From: Mangrovicoccus sp. | GTDB taxonomy: Bacteria; Pseudomonadota; Alphaproteobacteria; Rhodobacterales; Rhodobacteraceae | DNA: 57,913 bases | Direction of reading: 5' to 3' | Assembly: GCA_025800345.1 (NCBI GenBank) | Contig: JAOXSB010000065.1 | Span: forward strand, 1-57,913 | Shown: one piece after another, positions 25,994 to 34,644 of the stretch | How the letters are laid out: every line of letters starts with the position of its first letter | Position numbering within the stretch: position 1 is the stretch's first letter | Program-made: the position numbers and the translations under genes | Notes under the pieces: generated by a model | Database searches by the model: none | Told to the model about the DNA's origin: nothing | Seen by the model: only the letters and a program-made list of their open reading frames with translations

Positions 25994-27892
25994 ATGCGTG
26001 CCAAGATACAGAGTTTTCTTTATGTCGCCGCTCTCGCCGCAGCCGCTGCGGGGGCTTATGAACTTGCCGGGCGTGTGGCCGATGAGTTGGAAACGCGCAC
26101 CGGCGCAGAGGTGCGCGGCGCCCTAAGCCGTGCCGAGATCGATTGGGCCTGGGTCGAAATTGACGGGCTGCAAGCGGTGTTGCGCGGCGCGGCCCCCGAT
26201 GAGGCAGAACGATTCCGCGCCCTGGCAGCGGCGGGCGAAGTGCTCAACCCGCTCAATCTGCGTGATGAAATGAGCGTTGCCCTGCCCGATCCCGGCATCA
26301 CCGCCCAATATCGGGTGGAGATCATGCGCAATGGCAACAGCATCCTGGTGCATGGTCTGGCACCGCAAAACGCGGCCCCTGATCTTGGCTTATTGGCGAC
26401 GGCCAATCCCGGTATGGAAATCGCAGATCTGATCGCGCGCAGCTCTGATCCAGTGCCAGAGGCATGGGAAACCGCAGCCAATTTGGCGCTGACGGCCCTA
26501 GATCAATTGCAGATGGCACGGGTGATTTTCACCCCTGATCTGATCGATCTGGACGGAATCGCGCCCGATCGTGAAACCGCGTTGGCCATTGAGACCCAGT
26601 TTGGCGGGGCCTCGGGCTATGGGCTGGAAACTCAGATTGATTTGCAACTGCCCCGCCCGATCCTATCGCCCTATATGACCCGCTTTACCTTGGATGGCAC
26701 CGGCGCGCGGTTTGACACCTGCGCCGCAGAAAGCGATGCGGGGCGCGCGGTCATCTTAGAGGCGGCCATCGCCGCCGGGGCACCCGCCGACATCGTTTGC
26801 CCCACCGCATTGGGCGCGCCAGACCCCAATTGGAGCCAAACAGTGGCCGATACGGTGGGGCTGATCACCACTTTGGGCGGGGGCTCGCTGACCCTGTCGG
26901 ATCTGTCGATTACCCTTAGCCTGCCCCTGCGCGCCAGCAGTCACCCGGAATTTGAAGCCCAGCTCACCGCGTTCAAATCCACCTTGCCCGAGATCTATGC
27001 GCTTTCTGTGATCGAAACCGGCGGCGATGCGATTGCCGCGGCTTTAGAGGGTGGGGAGTTGCGTTTTACGGCCACCCGCAGCCCCGAAGGCTTGGTGGAT
27101 CTGCGCGGCCCGGTCGGCCCGCTAGAGGCACGCGATGTGGTGCAAACCCTGGCCCATGCCCGCTTTGGGGACGGGCAATTGCACACCGCGCTGCAAGCTG
27201 CCCCCCATGTCTCCATGGATTGGCCCGTACACGTCATGGCGGCGGTGGATGCCCTGTCCCATCTGGATAATGGGGCGGTGATCCTGACCTCAAACAATAT
27301 CCAAGTGCGCGGCAAAACTGGTGATCCCGCCGCCGCCGATGACATCGCCCGCGCTTTGACCGACACGCTCGGCCCCGCGGTCAGCACCGAAGTCGCGGTC
27401 ACCTATGTGGAAGCGCTCGATCCGGTGCTTTTGGCCCAAGCCCCCACCCCGGCGGAATGCGCGGCCGAGATCAACGCCGTGCTAGAAGAAAACGATGTGC
27501 GCTTTGGCTCGGGCTCCATCACCATCGACACCGATGGGTTCGACACGATCGGCGCGATTGCCGAGATCCTTTATGAATGTCCCGAAGTGCCCATGGAAGT
27601 GGGCGGACATACCGATAGCCAGGGCGGCGCTGAGATGAACCAATTGCTCAGCCAAGCCCGCGCTGACGCGGTTCTAACCGCCCTGTCCGAGCGGCGCGCG
27701 CTGGTGAGCAACCTTAAGGCCACCGGCTATGGCGAAGCCCAGCCCATCGCGGATAATGCCACATCCGAGGGGCGCGAGGCCAATCGGCGCATCCGCTTTA
27801 GCCTTTTGGGCCCCAATGGTGAGGTGATCGCAGCGCAACCCGCCCACACAGAAGACGACGACCCAGAAGAGAAAGCCGAATCAGATGGATAG
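25994..27892 (+). CDS. Large OmpA-family envelope protein with BON-like repeats
   Basis: 632 residues: an N-terminal hydrophobic signal-anchor (about 5-25), a long region with BON-like units (for example AVILTSNNIQVRGKTGDPAA near 430), and a C-terminal OmpA peptidoglycan-binding domain. The latter includes VGGHTDSQGG, LSQARADAVLTAL and GREANRRIRF. It probably tethers the envelope to peptidoglycan. The C-terminus is strongly acidic (EDDDPEEKAESDG). The BON plus OmpA order recalls mycobacterial ArfA, but homology beyond the domains is not claimed. It overlaps the next gene by 8 bases. Confidence 0.88.
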   Translation: MRAKIQSFLYVAALAAAAAGAYELAGRVADELETRTGAEVRGALSRAEIDWAWVEIDGLQAVLRGAAPDEAERFRALAAAGEVLNPLNLRDEMSVALPDPGITAQYRVEIMRNGNSILVHGLAPQNAAPDLGLLATANPGMEIADLIARSSDPVPEAWETAANLALTALDQLQMARVIFTPDLIDLDGIAPDRETALAIETQFGGASGYGLETQIDLQLPRPILSPYMTRFTLDGTGARFDTCAAESDAGRAVILEAAIAAGAPADIVCPTALGAPDPNWSQTVADTVGLITTLGGGSLTLSDLSITLSLPLRASSHPEFEAQLTAFKSTLPEIYALSVIETGGDAIAAALEGGELRFTATRSPEGLVDLRGPVGPLEARDVVQTLAHARFGDGQLHTALQAAPHVSMDWPVHVMAAVDALSHLDNGAVILTSNNIQVRGKTGDPAAADDIARALTDTLGPAVSTEVAVTYVEALDPVLLAQAPTPAECAAEINAVLEENDVRFGSGSITIDTDGFDTIGAIAEILYECPEVPMEVGGHTDSQGGAEMNQLLSQARADAVLTALSERRALVSNLKATGYGEAQPIADNATSEGREANRRIRFSLLGPNGEVIAAQPAHTEDDDPEEKAESDG

Positions 27893-28217
27893 AACGCAAG
27901 TCATCACGGCGCTGGCATTGCTGCTATTTGGCTCTTTTGTGTTGGGGTTTTTGACCCATTGGATCGTCACCCGCCTGTCGCGGGTATCCCATCGCGATCT
28001 TGATGAATTGGACAATATGGCCGAGGCCCTACATCAAGCGGAGGAAACCCGCGATACCTTGATGGCCGAGCGCCATAAGGTGGAACATGAGAGCAAGCGC
28101 AAAATTCACCAGCTAGAGGTCGAATTGCGCGGCGCCACAGAAGCCATGAAAACCGCTCAGGCCGATGCCAAGGAATTGCGTGCATTTATCGCCGAAGAGA
28201 ATATGAAACAGGGCTAA
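27885..28217 (+). CDS. Membrane-anchored coiled-coil protein of unknown function
   Basis: 110 residues. One transmembrane helix (about 8-31, ITALALLLFGSFVLGFLTHW) is followed by a long charged coiled-coil (about 40-108), with heptad-like LDNMAEALHQAEETRDTLMA and KRKIHQLEVELRGATEAMKT. It starts inside the 3' end of the OmpA-family gene (8-base overlap), indicating coupling. It may be a partner or assembly factor for that envelope protein. No catalytic motif is present. Confidence 0.82.
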   Translation: MDRTQVITALALLLFGSFVLGFLTHWIVTRLSRVSHRDLDELDNMAEALHQAEETRDTLMAERHKVEHESKRKIHQLEVELRGATEAMKTAQADAKELRAFIAEENMKQG

Positions 28218-28287
28218 GCCCGGTTTGCGCCCCGCGCCAATGCTGATACGCCCGCGCCGCAGCCAGTGACTGGATAAAGGAACCGCC

Positions 28288-28980
28288 ATGACCCGTGCGA
28301 TCAAAATTGCCCCGTCAATCCTTGCCTCTGATTTCGCAGCTTTCGGCGCGGAATGCGAAGCGATTGAAGCGCAGGGCTGTGACTGGGTGCATATTGACGT
28401 GATGGATGGGCATTTCGTACCCAATCTGACCTTTGGCCCGCCCATGTGCGCAGCGCTGCGCCCGCATATCAAAACGGTCATGGATGTGCATTTGATGATC
28501 GCGCCGGTAGACCCTTATATCGACGCTTTTGCCAAAGCAGGCGCGGATATCATCACCGCCCATGTGGAGGCAGGCCCGCATATCCACCGCACGCTGCAAG
28601 CCATTCGCGGCGCGGGCTGCAAGGCTGGCCTGGCTCTGAACCCGGGCACCCCGGCCGAGGCCGCAGCGCCGCTGCTGGACGATCTGGATCTGATCTGCGT
28701 GATGACCGTAAATCCCGGCTTTGGCGGGCAAAAATTCATCCATAGCCAGCTTGATAAGATCAAAGCCCTGCGCGCTATGATCGGGGATCGGCCCGTAGAG
28801 ATCGAAATCGATGGCGGCGTCACCGCCGAGACCGCACCGCTTTGCTCGGCGGCAGGGGCTGATGTGCTGGTGGCGGGCTCTGCTGTGTTCAAAGGCGGCT
28901 CGGTCAGCAATCCCGCGCCTTATGGCGAGAATATCCGCAAGATCCGCGCAGCGGCGGAAAACGCGCGCGCGGCGGCCTGA
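28288..28980 (+). CDS. rpe: Ribulose-phosphate 3-epimerase
   Basis: Interconverts ribulose-5-phosphate and xylulose-5-phosphate (pentose phosphate pathway/Calvin cycle). The 230-residue TIM barrel has the family signatures APSILASDFAAFG, HIDVMDGHFVPNLTFGP (metal His and Asp), MTVNPGFGGQKFI and EIDGGVTAET. An AAGGA site lies about 8 bases before the start. It is followed after 3 bases by a thioredoxin-like gene, and then by gph, which overlaps, forming an operon. Confidence 0.97.
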   Translation: MTRAIKIAPSILASDFAAFGAECEAIEAQGCDWVHIDVMDGHFVPNLTFGPPMCAALRPHIKTVMDVHLMIAPVDPYIDAFAKAGADIITAHVEAGPHIHRTLQAIRGAGCKAGLALNPGTPAEAAAPLLDDLDLICVMTVNPGFGGQKFIHSQLDKIKALRAMIGDRPVEIEIDGGVTAETAPLCSAAGADVLVAGSAVFKGGSVSNPAPYGENIRKIRAAAENARAAA

Positions 28981-28983
28981 TCC

Positions 28984-29520
28984 ATGGCACTGACCCCAGC
29001 GAATATCTGCGATTTTGGCTGGCAAGCCCCGGAATTTGATCTGCATGGGGTCGATGGCAAGCGCCACAGCCTAAGCTCTATCGCCGGGCCGCGCGGCGCG
29101 CTGGTGATGTTTATCTGCAATCACTGCCCCTATGTGCTGCGCCAGCTTGACGCGATCTTGCATGACGCCCGCGCCTTGCAGGCCCAGGGCATCGGTGTGG
29201 CCGCGATTTGCTCCAATGACGAGATCGCCTATCCCGAGGACAGTTTCGAGCTGATGCTGGCTTTGTCCCAAGCCAATGCCTTTCCCTTTCCCTATCTGCA
29301 TGATGACAGCCAAGAGATCGCCAAATCCTGGGATGCCGCCTGCACCCCGGATTTCTTTGGCCTGAATGCGGATGGGCAATTGCAATATCGCGGCAGGCTG
29401 CGTGGCCCCAAGGGCGAGCGTGAGCTTTTTGAAGCGATGATGCAGATCGCTGAAACCGGCATAGGCCCGCAGGCGCAAACCGCCTCAATGGGCTGTTCGA
29501 TCAAGTGGAAACCCGCGTGA
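28984..29520 (+). CDS. Thioredoxin-like/peroxiredoxin-like protein (PRX_like1 type)
   Basis: 178-residue cytosolic thioredoxin-fold protein. The redox pair is Cys-x2-Cys in MFICNHCPYVLRQ, preceded by the family pattern APEFDLHGVDGKRHSLSS. The later cis-Pro region is CTPDFFGLNADG. No signal peptide is present. Proteins of this type are annotated as redoxins of unknown partner. It lies between rpe and gph; its stop is overlapped by the GTG start of gph. Confidence 0.87.
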   Translation: MALTPANICDFGWQAPEFDLHGVDGKRHSLSSIAGPRGALVMFICNHCPYVLRQLDAILHDARALQAQGIGVAAICSNDEIAYPEDSFELMLALSQANAFPFPYLHDDSQEIAKSWDAACTPDFFGLNADGQLQYRGRLRGPKGERELFEAMMQIAETGIGPQAQTASMGCSIKWKPA

Positions 29521-30182
29521 AAACAGTCATTTTCGATCTCGACGGCACTTTGGTGGACAGTGTGCCGGACATCCATGCGGCGGCTCTAAAGGTTCTGGGC
29601 GAAGCCGGACTGCCAGCCATCACTGCGGCGCAAACCCGCAGTTTCGTGGGCAATGGCGCGCCAAAACTGGTGGAACGGGTGATTGCGGCCACCGGCGCAG
29701 GCCCTGCCCGCCAAGAGGAATTGCTGGCCCGGTTCATGTATCATTACGGCCAAGACCCGGTGAGCCGCACGGTGCTGTATCCTGGCGTTCTAGAGGCGCT
29801 GGAGGCGCTGCAAGCTGCTGGCTATGGCTTGGCCATCTGCACCAACAAACCGGAAAAACCCGCCCGCGCCGTGGCCGATCATTTCGGGCTCAGCCCGCGC
29901 ATGGCAGCGATTGTGGGCGGCGATACATTACCCGTGAAAAAGCCCGACCCCGCCCCCTTGCGCCATGCAATCGAGCGAAGCGGGGCCACATCCGTGCTTT
30001 ATGTGGGCGATAGCGAGATTGATGCAGCCACCGCAGTGGCTGCGGCTCAACCCTTTGCGCTGTTCACCGAAGGCTATCGCAAAGCCCCGCTGGCTGAGAT
30101 CCCCCACGACCATGGCTTTGCCGATTACGCAGAATTGCCCGCCATCGCACATACGGTGCTGGCAGCGCGGCAGGAGTCTTAG
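29517..30182 (+). CDS. gph: HAD-family phosphoglycolate phosphatase
   Basis: Dephosphorylates 2-phosphoglycolate, a by-product of Rubisco or DNA repair. 221 residues from GTG 29517 (overlapping the upstream stop as GTGA). HAD motif I is VIFDLDGTLVDS; motif II is CTNKPEKPA; Lys and motif IV lie in VKKPDPAPL and YVGDSEIDAATA. The cap insertion between motifs I and II is of the phosphoglycolate phosphatase size. An upstream in-frame ATG at 29505 would add four residues. The stop overlaps the convergent moaE stop by 3 bases. Confidence 0.9.
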   Translation: MKTVIFDLDGTLVDSVPDIHAAALKVLGEAGLPAITAAQTRSFVGNGAPKLVERVIAATGAGPARQEELLARFMYHYGQDPVSRTVLYPGVLEALEALQAAGYGLAICTNKPEKPARAVADHFGLSPRMAAIVGGDTLPVKKPDPAPLRHAIERSGATSVLYVGDSEIDAATAVAAAQPFALFTEGYRKAPLAEIPHDHGFADYAELPAIAHTVLAARQES

Positions 30183-30634
30183 TCAGCGCCCTGCCAGCGC
30201 GCCAATGCATCTTCATCGGCTGCGCGCGCCTCGACCCAAGCGCTATCGCGTGCGGTGATTTCTTTTTTCCAGAATGGCGCGCGGGATTTCAGCCAATCCA
30301 TCAGATATTCCGCCGCCGCAAAAGCATCGGCCCGGTGCCGGGCGGCGGTGGCCACCATCATGATCGGCTCATGGGGTTTGAGCGGGCCATAGCGATGGAT
30401 CACCCAGGCCCCGGCCAGATCGAACCGGGCCACGGCCTCGGCCCGGTAGGCTTCCACCGCTTTTTCCGTCATGCCTGGATAATGCTCGATCTCCATGGCT
30501 TGCAGATCGCCGCTCGCCAGATCGCGCACAAGGCCGGTAAAGGTCACCACCGCCCCTGCGCCGGGATGGGCGGCGGCAAAAGCATTGGCCTCTGCCCCCA
30601 AATCAAAGGCATCGGCTTGGATCCGGGTGCCCAT
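30179..30634 (-). CDS. moaE: Molybdopterin synthase catalytic (large) subunit
   Basis: Large subunit of MPT synthase, which inserts the dithiolene sulphurs in molybdenum cofactor synthesis. 151 residues with TGLVRDLASGDLQAMEIEHYPG, HRYGPLKPHEPIMMVATAARHR and PFWKKEI, including the catalytic Lys residues. It directly follows moaD (2-base gap), as expected for heterotetramer partners. The final codons overlap the convergent gph stop. Confidence 0.95.
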   Translation of the reverse strand: MGTRIQADAFDLGAEANAFAAAHPGAGAVVTFTGLVRDLASGDLQAMEIEHYPGMTEKAVEAYRAEAVARFDLAGAWVIHRYGPLKPHEPIMMVATAARHRADAFAAAEYLMDWLKSRAPFWKKEITARDSAWVEARAADEDALARWQGAD

Positions 30635-30636
30635 GC

Positions 30637-30885
30637 TTAGCCCCCGGTCATGGGCGGGAAAAACGCCACTTCGCGCACCCCCTCAAGCGGCGCGTCGAAA
30701 TCAGACAGCTCTTGATCCAGGGCCACGCGCAAGGCGCTGAGATCGGCAAAGGCCGCCTCATAGCGGGGCTCGCGGGTTTTCAGTTCGGCCACCAGTTCGG
30801 CCACGGTCGCCGCCGAACTCTCCACCTGTTCTTTGGGCAGCCCAATGCGTTCGCGCACCCAAGCGAAATAGAGCAGATCAATCAT
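30637..30885 (-). CDS. moaD: Molybdopterin synthase sulphur-carrier (small) subunit
   Basis: 82-residue ubiquitin-like carrier. The C-terminus ends in the essential Gly-Gly (FFPPMTGG), which is thiocarboxylated. The start at 30885 is chosen because MIDLLYFAWVRERIG is the usual N-terminus; longer in-frame starts at up to 31056 lie inside pgsA. It pairs with moaE immediately downstream. Conserved order uvrC-pgsA-moaD-moaE suggests one transcript. Confidence 0.94.
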   Translation of the reverse strand: MIDLLYFAWVRERIGLPKEQVESSAATVAELVAELKTREPRYEAAFADLSALRVALDQELSDFDAPLEGVREVAFFPPMTGG

Positions 30886-30911
30886 GGCCTCTCCCCCTGT
30901 TGCTGCGGGTC

Positions 30912-31571
30912 TTAGCCCTCCGCATCGCGCAGATAGGGCATGGCTTTGGACAGGTAATCCCATCCGGTCATCGCCGTCAAAGCTCCGGCCAGCCACAAAA
31001 GCGCGATCCCAGCCTGGCCCAGCAGCCCGCCCAATTGCCCCGACCAGTAAATCCAACCGCTGCGCGCGGCCATTGCCGCGTCATATTCCGTCTCGGTCAG
31101 GGTCAAAAACAGCGCCCCATGTTCCGATTGCAGACCCATGGAAAGCATCAATATGGCCAAGGCCACCATCTGGACGGTGGTTTTCCATTTCGCCAGCTTG
31201 GTCACCGCCAGCTTGCCCGCCTCAGCCCCCAAAAACTCTCGCAGGCCCGACACGAACACCTCGCGCAGCAAAATCACCGATGCCGGGATAATCACCCATG
31301 GGTTCAGCCCCGAAGTGGCCATCACCACCGCCAAAGCGGTGATCACCATGGCTTTATCGGCAATCGGGTCGAGCATGGCGCCAAAACGGCTGGTCTGGTT
31401 CCAGGCCCGGGCCAGATAGCCATCCACCCAATCGGTGAGCGAGGCGCCAATAAACAGCGCCAGCGCCACCCAATCGGCGCAGGGGCGGGCCCAAATCGCA
31501 AAAGCCAGCGCCACGCCCGGGGCGGCCAGCAAACGAAACAAGGTCAGGATATTTGGAATATTCAACGGCAT
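30912..31571 (-). CDS. pgsA: CDP-diacylglycerol-glycerol-3-phosphate 3-phosphatidyltransferase
   Basis: Committed enzyme of phosphatidylglycerol synthesis in the inner membrane. 219 residues with about five transmembrane helices. The CDP-alcohol phosphotransferase motif D-x2-D-G-x2-A-R...G-x3-D-x3-D is present as SLTDWVDGYLAR and GAMLDPIADK. The N-terminus NIPNILTLFRLLAAP is characteristic. A 60-base gap separates it from uvrC upstream and 26 bases from moaD downstream. Confidence 0.95.
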   Translation of the reverse strand: MPLNIPNILTLFRLLAAPGVALAFAIWARPCADWVALALFIGASLTDWVDGYLARAWNQTSRFGAMLDPIADKAMVITALAVVMATSGLNPWVIIPASVILLREVFVSGLREFLGAEAGKLAVTKLAKWKTTVQMVALAILMLSMGLQSEHGALFLTLTETEYDAAMAARSGWIYWSGQLGGLLGQAGIALLWLAGALTAMTGWDYLSKAMPYLRDAEG

Positions 31572-31631
31572 GATGCTGCCATAGCCGGTTGAGACAGGGC
31601 CGGAAAGCCCTCGCGCAGGGGCCCGGCGCGT

Positions 31632-33548
31632 TTAGCCGCGCTCGTGGAAGAAATTATAGACCGTTTCCGCCAAGGCCCCGGAAATCCCCTCCACTGCCTT
31701 AAGATCGGACAGATTGGCCCGCGAGACCGCCTTGGCCGAACCAAAATGGGCCAGCAGTGCCCGTTTGCGCGCCGCGCCCACGCCAGGGATCTCATCCAGC
31801 GGGTTGGCCCCCATGGCTTTGGCCCGTTTGGCGCGATGGGTGCCAATGGCAAAACGGTGGGCTTCATCGCGCAGGCGCTGAATGAAATAGAGCACCGGAT
31901 CATTGCGCCGCAGCGCCATAGGGCGATGGCCCGTGCGGTGGAACTCTTCCTTACCCGCATCGCGATCAATGCCTTTGGCCACCCCGACCATGGGAATGTC
32001 CCCCACCCCCCAATCGCCCATGATCTCGCGCACAGCGCTCACCTGCCCCGCGCCGCCATCGATCAGCAGCAGATCAGGCCATTCGCCGCTTTCGCGATCT
32101 GGATCTTCTTTCAAGAGCCGTTTGAAACGCCGGGCCAACACCTCTTTCATCATGCCGAAATCATCACCCGGGGTCAGATCATCGCCTTTGATATTGAACT
32201 TGCGATAAGCGTTTTTCATCAGCCCTTCGGGACCAGCGACAATCATCGCCCCCACCGCATGGCTGCCCTGGATATGAGAGTTGTCATAGACCTCGACCCG
32301 CTGGGGCGGCCCATCCAAATCAAACGCCTCGCCCAAGCCTCGTAACAGCCGCGCCTGAGTGGCGGTCTCCGCCATTTTTCGCCCCAAGCTCTCGCGGGCG
32401 TTGCGCGCCGCCCCTTCGACCAGCTCGGCTTTTTCACCGCGCTGTGGCACGGAAATTTGCACTTTGCGCCCGGCCTTTTCGCTCAACGCCGCCGCAAGCA
32501 AATCCTCGTCTTCCACCGGATGGCTCAGCAAAATCTGCCGCGGCGGTTCCTTGCTGCTATAGAACTGGCCCACAAAGGCCTGCAAAATCTCGCCGCTTTC
32601 CACCTCATCCGAGCCCAAACGGGGATAGAAATCCTTATTCCCCCAATTTTGATGGGCGCGGATGAAAAACACCTGCACACAGGCCTGGCCCCCATCCAAA
32701 TGCAGGGCAATTACATCCGCCTCGGCCACACCGCGCGGGTTGATCCCCTGGGCCGATTGCACCGTGGTCAGCGCATTGATCCGATCCCGCAGGGCTGCCG
32801 CCCGTTCAAATTCCAGCGCATCGCTGGCCTCTTGCATCTGCGCCGCGAGGTTTTCTTGAACTTTGGTGCTTTTGCCCGCCAAAAACCGTTCTGCATCGCT
32901 GACCAGCGCGCCATATTCCGCCTCATTCACATAGCCCACGCAGGGCGCGGCGCAGCGCTTGATCTGGTACAGCAGACAGGGGCGCGTGCGGCTTTCAAAC
33001 ACACTGTCCGAGCAATTGCGCAACAAGAACACTTTTTGCAGCTGGTTCAGCGTTCGGTTCACCGCGCTGGCGCTGGCAAAAGGGCCGTAATAGGCGCCTT
33101 TGTCTTTGCGCGCGCCCCGATGCTTGCGAATTTGGGGAAAGCTGTGATCCTTGGCCACCAGAATATTGGGAAAGCTTTTGTCATCCCGCAGCAGCACATT
33201 ATAGCGCGGCTTGAGCTGCTTGATCAGGTTTTGTTCCAGCAACAGCGCTTCGGTCTCGGTGCGGGTGGTCAGAAACATCATCGAAGCGGTTTCCGAGATC
33301 ATCCGCTCAATCCGCCGAGAATGGCCCGTTGGCCGGGCGTAATTGGACACCCGCGCCCGCAGATTGCGTGCCTTGCCCACATAAAGCACCCGCGCCTGGG
33401 CATCGAGCATCCGATACACACCGGGCGAGCTGTCCAAAAGCGGCAGATAACTGGCGATACAGGCCTGGCCGCGCAGCCCCTCTAGCGTCTCGGCCTCAGG
33501 GTCATTGGTCGGGGATGATGTGCTTTGGTTCGCGGCGTCGTCTTGCAT
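31632..33548 (-). CDS. uvrC: Excinuclease ABC subunit C
   Basis: Nuclease subunit of nucleotide-excision repair. 638 residues from the ATG at 33548. An N-terminal GIY-YIG domain ([20 protein letters not shown]), a cysteine-containing linker ([20 protein letters not shown]), a UVR motif ([16 protein letters not shown]), an RNase H-like domain ([12 protein letters not shown]) and C-terminal helix-hairpin-helix repeats ([14 protein letters not shown]) are all present. A longer in-frame start at 33659 adds 37 residues without family similarity. The non-coding gap upstream is AT-rich with a DnaA-type box. Confidence 0.97.
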   Translation of the reverse strand: MQDDAANQSTSSPTNDPEAETLEGLRGQACIASYLPLLDSSPGVYRMLDAQARVLYVGKARNLRARVSNYARPTGHSRRIERMISETASMMFLTTRTETEALLLEQNLIKQLKPRYNVLLRDDKSFPNILVAKDHSFPQIRKHRGARKDKGAYYGPFASASAVNRTLNQLQKVFLLRNCSDSVFESRTRPCLLYQIKRCAAPCVGYVNEAEYGALVSDAERFLAGKSTKVQENLAAQMQEASDALEFERAAALRDRINALTTVQSAQGINPRGVAEADVIALHLDGGQACVQVFFIRAHQNWGNKDFYPRLGSDEVESGEILQAFVGQFYSSKEPPRQILLSHPVEDEDLLAAALSEKAGRKVQISVPQRGEKAELVEGAARNARESLGRKMAETATQARLLRGLGEAFDLDGPPQRVEVYDNSHIQGSHAVGAMIVAGPEGLMKNAYRKFNIKGDDLTPGDDFGMMKEVLARRFKRLLKEDPDRESGEWPDLLLIDGGAGQVSAVREIMGDWGVGDIPMVGVAKGIDRDAGKEEFHRTGHRPMALRRNDPVLYFIQRLRDEAHRFAIGTHRAKRAKAMGANPLDEIPGVGAARKRALLAHFGSAKAVSRANLSDLKAVEGISGALAETVYNFFHERG

Positions 33549-33849
33549 CAAAAAGGCCTGGCTGAGTCTCTCTTTCGGCTGCCCCGGATTCCCCCCGGTG
33601 ACAAGGGAAAATATATGCACTGAATCTGTGGATAACCCTGGTGGTAAGTTTGGGAGCACTCACGGATTCCCTTATAATTAAGGGCTTTCGTCGGTTTGAC
33701 TATTTTTTAACCATAAATCTAAGTATCTGATTTTGCTTAACTTAAAAAATAGCACTCCTTAACCCACTGAAAGGTTTGAAGATTCAGACACGGATTTGTG
33801 ACAGTATATGACAGCGTGCAAAACTCTGGCCATTAGCGCGAGATTGACG
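33549..33849. other. AT-rich intergenic region upstream of uvrC
   Basis: This 301-base gap holds no gene I can support. It is much richer in A and T than its surroundings, especially 33672-33755. It contains a hairpin CCCTTA-TAAT-TAAGGG (33669-33684), a longer inverted repeat CTATTTTTTAA (33700-33710) / TTAAAAAATAG (33742-33752), a perfect DnaA box and four GANTC sites (33587, 33622, 33665, 33781). It must include the uvrC promoter, because both flanking genes are on the minus strand. Confidence 0.7.
33627..33635 (-). promoter_or_regulatory. Perfect DnaA box
   Basis: TGTGGATAA on the plus strand is the exact complement of the TTATCCACA consensus. A 7-of-9 match, TTAACCATA, lies at 33707-33715 on the plus strand. 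It is about 80 bases upstream of the uvrC ATG. A single strict match can occur by chance in a window this long, but its location in the AT-rich gap makes it noteworthy. Confidence 0.5.
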
Positions 33850-34632
33850 TTATTCAACGCCCAACACATCCGGGGTCTGCCAGCCCAAATGCTGTCCCCC
33901 ATCTACACAAATTAACTGCCCGGTAACGCTTGGCTCCGACAGGAAATAGCGCAGCGCCCGCACCATCCCCGCCGGGTCAGAGCCGCGTTTGAGCACCGTC
34001 GCCGCACGTTGGGCGGCGAAATGCTCCGCCGATTGCCGCGCCCCTTGCAAGGTAGGTCCTGGGCCGATGGCATTGACCCGAATATGGGGGGCCAAAGCCT
34101 GGGCGGCGGTTTGGGTAAAGGCCCAAAGCCCCATTTTCGCGATGGTATAGGTCATGAATGCCGGGGTCAGCTTGCGCACCCGTTGATCAATCATATTGAT
34201 CACCAGCCCTTGGGCCAAAGGCTCGCCCTGCTCATCGGGGGCCGCGGCGGGCATTTGCGCCGCCAAGGCCTGGGTCAGCACAAATGGCGCGCGCAGATTG
34301 CTTTCCATATGACGATCCCAACTGGCACGGGTGGCGCTGCGGAGATTGTCATAATCAAAGATCGACGCGTTATTCACTAGCACATGGATCGGCCCGCCCA
34401 ATGCTTTGGCCGCGCGATCCATCAGGTTTTCGGTTTCTGCCTCATTCAACAGATCGGCTTGCAAAGCGCTGGCTTGGCGCCCCATGGCGCGGATCTGGGA
34501 GGCCGCCTCTTGTGCCGCCTCAGCCGAGCTGGCGTAATGCACCGCCAGATCATAGCCATCTTCCGCCAATGCCAGGGCCATGGCCCGGCCCAGGCGCTTG
34601 CCCGCCCCTGTCACAAGCGCCCGTCTGGTCAT
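33850..34632 (-). CDS. SDR oxidoreductase, pteridine reductase/FolM-like
   Basis: 260 residues. The cofactor motif TGAGKRLGRAMA has the TGx3RxG form characteristic of pteridine reductases and FolM rather than the usual TGx3GxG. NNASIFDYDNL and Tyr-x3-Lys (YTIAKMG) follow. The C-terminus PSVTGQLICVDGGQHLGW is typical of SDRs. FolM reduces dihydromonapterin/dihydrofolate with NADPH, which is the best guess here. An AAGGAG site precedes the start. It is the last gene of the minus-strand run S49 peptidase, zinc-ribbon peptide, Na/Ca exchanger. Confidence 0.8.
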   Translation of the reverse strand: MTRRALVTGAGKRLGRAMALALAEDGYDLAVHYASSAEAAQEAASQIRAMGRQASALQADLLNEAETENLMDRAAKALGGPIHVLVNNASIFDYDNLRSATRASWDRHMESNLRAPFVLTQALAAQMPAAAPDEQGEPLAQGLVINMIDQRVRKLTPAFMTYTIAKMGLWAFTQTAAQALAPHIRVNAIGPGPTLQGARQSAEHFAAQRAATVLKRGSDPAGMVRALRYFLSEPSVTGQLICVDGGQHLGWQTPDVLGVE

Positions 34633-34644
34633 GGGGAAAACTCC

